A stretch of DNA of 5,785 nt, taken from positions 10,343 through 16,127 of the forward strand of contig JADFNR010000076.1 of NCBI GenBank assembly GCA_022563275.1. The letters run 5' to 3'. Source of the DNA: Chloroflexota bacterium (GTDB lineage Bacteria > Chloroflexota > Dehalococcoidia > UBA3495). The first letter of the stretch is position 1; each line of letters starts with the position of its first letter. A program made the position numbers and the translations under genes. Positions 1 through 4,432 of this stretch are shown here, piece after piece. The notes beneath the pieces are model-generated. The model was not told the origin of the DNA. It did not search any database and was given only the letters and a program-made list of their open reading frames with translations.

Positions 1-1
1 A

Positions 2-304
2 CCGGAAGAACCGGTAACGGCCCTTGGCCGCGACGCTTTCCGCATGGACGCCGGACTGGCCATATCCGACATCAACGAAGAGTTGGGACTGGGGATCCCT
101 GAGGGAGACTACCAGACCCTGGCCGGATTCATCCTGGACCGGCTTGGCAGCATCCCCGAGGTAGGGGATGTCATGGAATTCGGCGACCTGCGCATCACCA
201 TCAAGGCGATGGAACGGGTCAGGATCGACGAAGTGGAGCTACGGCGCCTGAACGCCGGGTCTGGTCCTGGTTCGAGCGCTGGCCGGAACGAGGCGGACCA
301 GTGA
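2..304 (+). CDS. CNNM/CorC (HlyC)-type membrane protein, C-terminal part, 5'-truncated
   Basis: The reading frame is open from base 2 and ends with TGA at 302-304, so 100 residues of a longer protein are visible. The segment YQTLAGFILDRLGSIPEVGD, followed by a short beta-rich stretch (FGDLRITIKAMERVRIDEVEL), matches the CorC_HlyC transporter-associated domain. In this family that domain follows an N-terminal DUF21/CNNM membrane domain and a CBS pair; both would lie left of the window. Family members are linked to Mg2+/Co2+ homeostasis or are annotated as hemolysin-like; the exact role here is unknown. The domain is followed by a low-complexity Gly/Ser-rich tail of about 20 residues. The internal ATG at 44 is not a plausible start, because the domain's conserved beginning lies upstream of it. 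The stop overlaps the GTG start of the next gene (GTGA), which suggests translational coupling. Confidence 0.85.
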   Translation, partial: PEEPVTALGRDAFRMDAGLAISDINEELGLGIPEGDYQTLAGFILDRLGSIPEVGDVMEFGDLRITIKAMERVRIDEVELRRLNAGSGPGSSAGRNEADQ

Positions 305-918
305 AGTTCATTCTAGTGCGCCACGGCGAGACCGAGTGGAATAAGCTGGGCAGGTTCCAGGGCCACCAGGACATCAGTCTGAACGAGCGTGGCCTGGCCC
401 AGGCCAGGGAGACGGCCAAAGCCGCCGCCGAATGGGGCCACTGCGCCATCTACTCAAGCCCCCTGATCCGGACCGTCCAGGTGGCCGAGGAGATCGCCAA
501 GGTCACTCCGATGCCGGTGTCCAAACAACCGGGCCTGAAAGAGCTCAGTCTGGGTGACCTGGAAGGGGTTACCGGGGAAGAGATGCGGGATGGATGGCCC
601 GAGGTGTTCGCCGCCTGGCGGTCGGGGCCGGAGAAGATCTCCATGCCCAACGGAGAATCACTGGCCCAACTTCGTGAGCGGGCCTGGCAGGTGATCTTGG
701 ACATCGAGAAGAAACATTCCGGCGACGAGGCGGTGGTGGTCGTCTCCCACAACTTCGCCATCCGGTCCATCGTTGGCGAGCTGCTGGGAGTGCCGCTGGA
801 GCACTTCCACCGAATGTCGTTGAATCTGGCCTCGGTATGCACCTTCGATAGTGATGAGCGGGGCCGCCGGCTCACTGGGTATAACTCCACCGGCCACCTG
901 TCCCCCGAAAACCGGTAG
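301..918 (+). CDS. Histidine phosphatase family protein (phosphoglycerate mutase-like)
   Basis: This 205-residue protein is a branch-1 histidine phosphatase. The N-terminal LVRHGETEWN motif carries the phospho-accepting His8 and the phosphate-binding Arg7. Arg57 lies in YSSPLIRT, Glu81 in LKELSLGDLEG is the likely proton donor, and the second catalytic histidine is His150 in VVVSHNFAIRSI. The NGESLAQLRERA stretch (about 117-128) is typical of the cobalamin-phosphatase/PGM-like subgroup. Such enzymes act on small phosphorylated metabolites in the cytoplasm; members include alpha-ribazole phosphatase (CobC) and broad-specificity phosphatases. No cobalamin genes are nearby, so substrate and symbol are left open. 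The GTG start at 301 overlaps the preceding stop, and GAGG at 290-293 is a usable ribosome binding site seven bases upstream. Length is normal and all key residues are present. It is likely co-transcribed with the genes on either side. Confidence 0.93.
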   Translation: MKFILVRHGETEWNKLGRFQGHQDISLNERGLAQARETAKAAAEWGHCAIYSSPLIRTVQVAEEIAKVTPMPVSKQPGLKELSLGDLEGVTGEEMRDGWPEVFAAWRSGPEKISMPNGESLAQLRERAWQVILDIEKKHSGDEAVVVVSHNFAIRSIVGELLGVPLEHFHRMSLNLASVCTFDSDERGRRLTGYNSTGHLSPENR

Positions 919-920
919 CC

Positions 921-924
921 GGAG
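921..924 (+). promoter_or_regulatory. Ribosome binding site for tilS
   Basis: GGAG lies six bases before the GTG at 931. Because the stop of the preceding gene (916-918) is in the same frame as tilS, no earlier in-frame start exists after it, and this site fixes GTG 931 as the start. Confidence 0.7.
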
Positions 925-930
925 ACTATC

Positions 931-2430
931 GTGGCCAACGCCGCCGGACTGGGACGCGCCCGATTGGAACGGAAAGTAGCGGCCGCCCTACGCCGGGCTG
1001 GCTACTCCAACAACGGCGTAACCCTGGTCGTCGGCGCGTCCGGAGGCCCGGATTCCTCTGCCCTGCTTTACGCCCTGGACCGGCTCAGAGAGGCCCACGG
1101 GCTTTCCCTCCACGTCGCCCACCTGAACCACAACTTCAGGGGCCAAGAAGCCGAGGACGACGCCGCATTCGTGGCTGAGATCGCCAAGGAATTGGGGCTT
1201 CCGGTGACCGTGGTCAAAGAGGACCCCCACGAGTACCAGAGGAAGCGCGGCATCTCTTCTTTTGAACAAGGGGCCCGCGAGATGCGGTACGCCTTCATGG
1301 CCCGGGTGGCCGGTGAAGCCGGCGCCAGGGCGGTGACGGTGGGCCACACGGCCGATGACCTGGCGGAGACGGTGATGCTCCATGTGCTGCGCGGCTCCGG
1401 CCTGCACGGCCTCCGCGGCATGGGCGAGGTCTCGGAATGGCCCTGGCCGGCCGATGCCGCTGGATTACAGCTTTTTAGACCGTTGCTGGACGTAACCAAG
1501 GACCAGACCGCGGAATACTGCCGTGAGATTGGGCGCACTTACCGGGAGGACAGCGGCAACTACATGTGGCGGTTCACCCGTAACAAGTTACGCCATGACC
1601 TGATGCCCAAACTGGCGGAAGAGTACAACCCTCAGGTGAGAAGCGCTTTGGTCCGGCTGGCCCGCACCGCCGCCGCAGAACTGGACTTCGTCGAGGGAGA
1701 ACTGGACCGCGCCTGGCCCTCTTTGGCGGTCGAAACGGATGGCGAGGTGCGGTTCTCCCGGAGCGCTCTTCGTGAGCTTCATCCCACGCTGCAACGGCTG
1801 GCCCTTCGGCGCGGCTATATCTCGGTGAGCGGAGACGCCACGCGGTTAAGGGAAAGTCACCTTGTGTCCATGGTGGACCTGGCGCTGGGCGAACGCGGTG
1901 GGCGCTCCCTGGACCTGCCGGGAGGGGTGATACTCCGGCAAGGATACGGGGAGTTGGTGTTGACCCGGAACTCAGAAGAAGGGTGCCCGTACCCGGAGCT
2001 CGACAGCGAATATCAAGTCGTGTTCCCTGCCGAAGACGGAGTGGAGATCACAGCGATGGCCGGTCCCTGGCTCGTCACGATGCAGGGAGGGACGGCGGCG
2101 GAGCGGCCTGATTGGGCCGGTGATGACGGGGACGAATGGACGGCCTGCTTGGACCGGAGGGCTATCGGGAGCAGTGCAACCGTGCGGGCGTGGCGGCCCG
2201 GCGACCGGATACAACCCTTGGGGATGCGGGGGCGGAAGAAACTACAGGACCTTTTTACCGACCTGCGGGTGCCCCGTCCCTGGCGGGAAAGAGTGCCCTT
2301 ATTTGAAAGTGAGAGGGGGATCGCCTGGGTGGTGGGCCACCGCATCGCTCACTGGGCCAAAGTGACCCCGGATGCCAGTGAACAAGTGCTCTGGGTGCGG
2401 TTCAGCCAGGACCGGGGCCAGACCATTTAG
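931..2430 (+). CDS. tilS: tRNA(Ile)-lysidine synthase TilS
   Basis: TilS uses ATP and lysine to convert C34 of the tRNA(Ile) CAU anticodon to lysidine, switching the tRNA from Met to Ile identity and AUG to AUA decoding; it is normally essential. The 499-residue product shows the N-terminal PP-loop ATPase domain with SGGPDSSAL at residues 37-45. Further conserved blocks follow: HVAHLNHNFRG, then GARAVTVGHTADDLAETVMLHVLRGSGLHGLRGM, cited here in part, and FRPLL with FTRNKLRHDLMP. A middle substrate-binding region follows. The C-terminal TilS_C domain contains RAWRPGDRIQPLG (about 419-431), KKLQDLFTDLRVP, and a WVVGHRIAHWAKV stretch. Length is within the range of full-length two-domain TilS proteins and nothing appears broken. 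The gene starts 12 bp after the phosphatase stop, implying one operon. Its 3' end faces a convergent gene only 19 bp away. Confidence 0.97.
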   Translation: MANAAGLGRARLERKVAAALRRAGYSNNGVTLVVGASGGPDSSALLYALDRLREAHGLSLHVAHLNHNFRGQEAEDDAAFVAEIAKELGLPVTVVKEDPHEYQRKRGISSFEQGAREMRYAFMARVAGEAGARAVTVGHTADDLAETVMLHVLRGSGLHGLRGMGEVSEWPWPADAAGLQLFRPLLDVTKDQTAEYCREIGRTYREDSGNYMWRFTRNKLRHDLMPKLAEEYNPQVRSALVRLARTAAAELDFVEGELDRAWPSLAVETDGEVRFSRSALRELHPTLQRLALRRGYISVSGDATRLRESHLVSMVDLALGERGGRSLDLPGGVILRQGYGELVLTRNSEEGCPYPELDSEYQVVFPAEDGVEITAMAGPWLVTMQGGTAAERPDWAGDDGDEWTACLDRRAIGSSATVRAWRPGDRIQPLGMRGRKKLQDLFTDLRVPRPWRERVPLFESERGIAWVVGHRIAHWAKVTPDASEQVLWVRFSQDRGQTI

Positions 2431-2449
2431 CCAAAGGTCTAGCCGGCCG

Positions 2450-3292
2450 TTAGGTGCCCATGAGGCGGGAAGGATTGTCCTTCACCAGCATGCCCACTTC
2501 CACCTCTTCCAAGCCGGATCGGAGCATAGTGGCGATGCCCATGCGCATCCCCTCGGCCGGCATCGGATGGAAATCCTGTCCGAAGTCGGTGCTCAGTATG
2601 CATTTCTCCGGGCCGATGGCCAAGATCGTCTGGGCCAGGTCCTTGGGGTCCAGCCGGTGGGTGGTCGGCATCACCACGTGCAAGCAGTGCTCGATGAACG
2701 CCCCCATGCCGGCCAGGGTTTTCATGTCTTCTAGGGTCATTCCGGTCCAGAACGACATGGTGGTGCCGTGGGTGACCACAACCCTCTGGATCCCCATGTT
2801 GCGCGCCTCCGCCACCAGGGCCATGCTCTCGGCGGTGGAGATGTGGCCCGTCGCCAGCACCATGTCGTGGGACTTGATCAATTCGAGGATGTCATGGACC
2901 TCGGGCACCAGGGTCCCGGAATTGTCCAGGAGGGAGATGCCGCCGTCCAGGCCCTTTGCTTCCCGGTCCGCCTTGGCTGAATAGGTGGGCATCCAGACGA
3001 TGCGGCCTCCCATGTCGGCCGTGGCTTTCACGGCGTGGACGTTGAGTCCGCCCACTTCCACGTCGAGGGCGATGCCTCCCAGCACGGTAACATCGGGCAC
3101 CAGGTCACTGGTGGTGGCCGCCACGGGATGGGTGGGGTATTCGTGGCTCTTAAGCACGATCCCCTGCATCCCCATATCCCGGGCCTGCAAGGCGATCTCC
3201 ACCGCGCCGGCCCGGCGTTCGACTTTGGGGTCGGGGCCGAAGTGCACGTGTATATCCAGGGCGCCTTCCAGTATTCGGTCTATGTTGCTCAA
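2450..3292 (-). CDS. DUF6282-like amidohydrolase-fold protein (putative metal-dependent hydrolase)
   Basis: This 280-residue protein looks like the DUF6282 group of amidohydrolase-related TIM-barrel proteins, whose function is not established. The N-terminal DIHVHFGPD motif gives the HxH metal pair (His15, His17). GIVLKSHEYPT supplies Lys48/His50 after the second strand. Later candidate ligands are His150 (ATGHIS), His175 (VVTHGT) and Asp236 (LSTDFGQD), the order expected of a binuclear or mononuclear metallohydrolase. IVWMPTYSAKADRE (about 98-111) is another family-like block. There is no signal peptide or membrane segment, so it is probably cytoplasmic. The start is TTG at 3292-3290: no ATG or GTG exists in this frame before the upstream stop at 3322-3320, and GGTGA (3301-3297) sits four bases before it. 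It is divergent from the SDR gene and has its own promoter. A role in breaking down a small organic compound is inference; the substrate is unknown. Confidence 0.85.
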   Translation of the reverse strand: MSNIDRILEGALDIHVHFGPDPKVERRAGAVEIALQARDMGMQGIVLKSHEYPTHPVAATTSDLVPDVTVLGGIALDVEVGGLNVHAVKATADMGGRIVWMPTYSAKADREAKGLDGGISLLDNSGTLVPEVHDILELIKSHDMVLATGHISTAESMALVAEARNMGIQRVVVTHGTTMSFWTGMTLEDMKTLAGMGAFIEHCLHVVMPTTHRLDPKDLAQTILAIGPEKCILSTDFGQDFHPMPAEGMRMGIATMLRSGLEEVEVGMLVKDNPSRLMGT

Positions 3293-3296
3293 ACTG

Positions 3297-3301
3297 TCAC
3301 C
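3297..3301 (-). promoter_or_regulatory. Ribosome binding site deciding the TTG start
   Basis: On the minus strand GGTGA, complementary to the 3' end of 16S rRNA, is followed by four bases and TTG at 3292-3290. With no ATG or GTG available in frame, it supports the unusual TTG start of the DUF6282-like gene. Confidence 0.55.
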
Positions 3302-3386
3302 ATGTTGTTGAAATCGGGGCTAAAAGAAAGACGGACAGGCGTCGATCATGGGGTCCGCAAGAGGGCGCCGACGAGCCCGATTCGAG

Positions 3387-3398
3387 GCTGGCGCCAGC
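3387..3398. promoter_or_regulatory. Perfect 12-bp palindrome over the -10 region, candidate operator
   Basis: GCTGGCGCCAGC is a perfect inverted repeat. It overlaps the last half of the -10 box and the predicted transcription start of the minus-strand promoter, the usual place for a repressor site. The regulator is not in the window. A chance palindrome in GC-rich DNA is possible. Confidence 0.35.
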
Positions 3399-3424
3399 AT
3401 AAATCAGGCGTGTACAGGTGTCAA
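3396..3424 (-). promoter_or_regulatory. Sigma70-like promoter for the DUF6282-like gene
   Basis: Read on the minus strand, a perfect -35 TTGACA (3424-3419) is followed by a 17-base spacer and a -10 TATGCT (3401-3396; four of six consensus bases). Transcription would start near 3389, giving a leader of roughly 97 bases before the TTG start. Both the motif match and the spacing are those of a housekeeping promoter. It is still only a sequence match. Confidence 0.6.
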
Positions 3425-3434
3425 GGGAATTCCC
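3425..3434. promoter_or_regulatory. Perfect 10-bp palindrome next to the -35 box, candidate regulator site
   Basis: GGGAATTCCC is a perfect inverted repeat directly abutting the upstream side of the minus-strand -35 element. Its centre is 37 bp from the centre of the palindrome at 3387-3398. The position would suit an activator or a second operator half. No experimental or family evidence supports it. Confidence 0.25.
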
Positions 3435-3466
3435 GCGGCCAGGCGTTCCGCCCCTTCCGCCACCGG

Positions 3467-3495
3467 TTGCCTCAGGCGGGCCCGGTTGGTAGCAT
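3467..3495 (+). promoter_or_regulatory. Weak candidate promoter for the SDR gene
   Basis: TTGCCT (3467-3472) and TAGCAT (3490-3495) are separated by exactly 17 bases; each matches four of six consensus positions. Transcription would start near 3502, about 20 bases before the SDR start and just ahead of its ribosome binding site. A tandem repeat of TTCCGCC (3446-3452 and 3455-3461, period nine) lies immediately upstream and could be a binding site. Confidence 0.35.
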
Positions 3496-3511
3496 GTTGT
3501 CACTCTCGGCC

Positions 3512-3517
3512 AGGAGG
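3512..3517 (+). promoter_or_regulatory. Strong ribosome binding site for the SDR gene
   Basis: AGGAGG is five bases before ATG 3523 but only two bases before the in-frame GTG at 3520. The spacing favours ATG 3523 as the true start. Confidence 0.8.
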
Positions 3518-3522
3518 CGGTG

Positions 3523-4314
3523 ATGGACCTGGGGCTTAAAGGCAGGGTGGCCATAATCGGCGGCGGCAGCAAGGGGTTGGGCCGGGCCTGTGCCGATTCC
3601 CTGGCCCAAGAGGGCGCGAATCTGGTTATCTGCAGCCGCAACGCGGAGGAGCTAGACCGGGCCGCCGGGCAGATCAGCGCCGCGGCGGGGGTTGAGGTCT
3701 TGGCGGTGGCTGGGGACCTCACCCGCTTGGCGGATATCCAGAACTTGGTGCAGAGAACGGTCGGCCACTTCGGGCGTCTGGACGTTTTGGTCAACAACTC
3801 TGGGGGCCCGCCCGCGGGCCGGGCGGCGGACACCACTGAAGAGGTCTGGCATGAAGCCATCGACATGGCTCTCTTATTTTTCATCCGCATGAGCCGCGAA
3901 TCCGTCCCACACATGAAAAATGGGCGTTGGGGACGAATAGTCAACATCTTGGCCAGTTCGGTCTATCAGCCCATCGATAATCTGGTCACATCCGGCGTTA
4001 CCCGCATGGGAGCGGTGGCCTTCGCCAAGAGCCTGGCCGACGAAGTAGGCCGGGACAACATCCTGGTGAACAACGTGGCCCCCGGGTATCTGTTGACCGG
4101 CCGGATGATGCATATCTTCGAGACCCGTTCCAACGACACGGGAGCGAATGTGGAGGACTTGCTTAAGGCCCATTCCTCCACCATCCCGGTGGGCCGGTTG
4201 GGACGTCCCGAGGAACTGGGAGACCTGGTGGCGTTTCTGTCCTCCGAGAAGAATAGCTATACCACCGGTACGACGATCTTGGTGGACGGGGGCGTGGTCC
4301 GGTCGGTGATGTAG
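3523..4314 (+). CDS. SDR family protein, BKR-like, with non-canonical active site
   Basis: This 263-residue protein has a short-chain dehydrogenase/reductase Rossmann fold. The nucleotide-binding loop GGGSKGLG is at residues 13-20, Asp65 (AGDLT) follows, and NNSGGPPAG at 91-99 replaces the usual NNAG. PGYLLTGR (187-194) and the C-terminal LVDGG (253-257) are family-typical. The catalytic YxxxK is absent: aligned without gaps from AKSLADEV to FabG-type enzymes, Tyr becomes Ser157 and Lys becomes Arg161 (SGVTR). The tetrad Ser aligns with Ala144 in ILASSV, though Ser145 and Ser146 are adjacent, and the tetrad Asn aligns with Ala116. This pattern recalls the divergent BKR-like SDR subgroup that imperfectly matches the SDR tetrad. 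It may be a reductase with altered chemistry or a non-catalytic binding protein; substrate unknown. ATG 3523 is preferred to GTG 3520 on ribosome-site spacing. Confidence 0.9.
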   Translation: MDLGLKGRVAIIGGGSKGLGRACADSLAQEGANLVICSRNAEELDRAAGQISAAAGVEVLAVAGDLTRLADIQNLVQRTVGHFGRLDVLVNNSGGPPAGRAADTTEEVWHEAIDMALLFFIRMSRESVPHMKNGRWGRIVNILASSVYQPIDNLVTSGVTRMGAVAFAKSLADEVGRDNILVNNVAPGYLLTGRMMHIFETRSNDTGANVEDLLKAHSSTIPVGRLGRPEELGDLVAFLSSEKNSYTTGTTILVDGGVVRSVM

Positions 4315-4346
4315 GCCAACCCGCGAGATCAAGACGTCGCATCAAG

Positions 4347-4386
4347 ATAAAGGGCCTGTCCTTCCGCGGAAGGACAGGCCCTTTAT
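4347..4386. terminator. Bidirectional rho-independent terminator (perfect 40-bp palindrome)
   Basis: Bases 4347-4386 are a perfect inverted repeat: the arm ATAAAGGGCCTGTCCTTCC pairs with its exact complement around a central GC. As RNA this gives an 18-bp stem with a CGCG tetraloop. The GC-rich core is flanked by AAA on one side and TTT on the other, so a short U run follows the hairpin in both directions. It lies 33 bp after the SDR stop and 47 bp after the converging TRAP permease stop, as expected for a shared terminator. The U tract is short, so efficiency may be moderate. Confidence 0.85.
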
Positions 4387-4432
4387 AACGTGCTATGAAC
4401 TACTGGGGATTGCCCAGAAATAGACGAGTATC

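Noticed and set aside
450..938. Minus-strand reading frame of 162 residues opposite the histidine phosphatase
   Set aside because: Shadow of a gene with all its catalytic motifs; Ser/Arg-rich with no recognisable domain.
2469..2483. Small hairpin GAAGGA-TTG-TCCTTC near the 3' end of the DUF6282-like gene
   Set aside because: Lies inside the coding sequence, the stem is only six base pairs and no T run follows, so it is not a convincing terminator.
2454..2984. Plus-strand reading frame of 176 residues opposite the DUF6282-like gene
   Set aside because: Met/Ser/Arg-rich antisense frame without a ribosome site or known motif; the minus-strand gene explains the sequence.
3297..3947. Minus-strand reading frame of 216 residues overlapping the SDR gene
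   Set aside because: Composition is Arg/Ser/Pro-rich shadow-like, it resembles no family, and it runs through the SDR coding region and the divergent promoter region.
4403..4417. Hairpin CTGGG-GATTG-CCCAG downstream of the TRAP permease gene
   Set aside because: Only five base pairs with no following T run; the strong palindrome at 4347-4386 is the better terminator.
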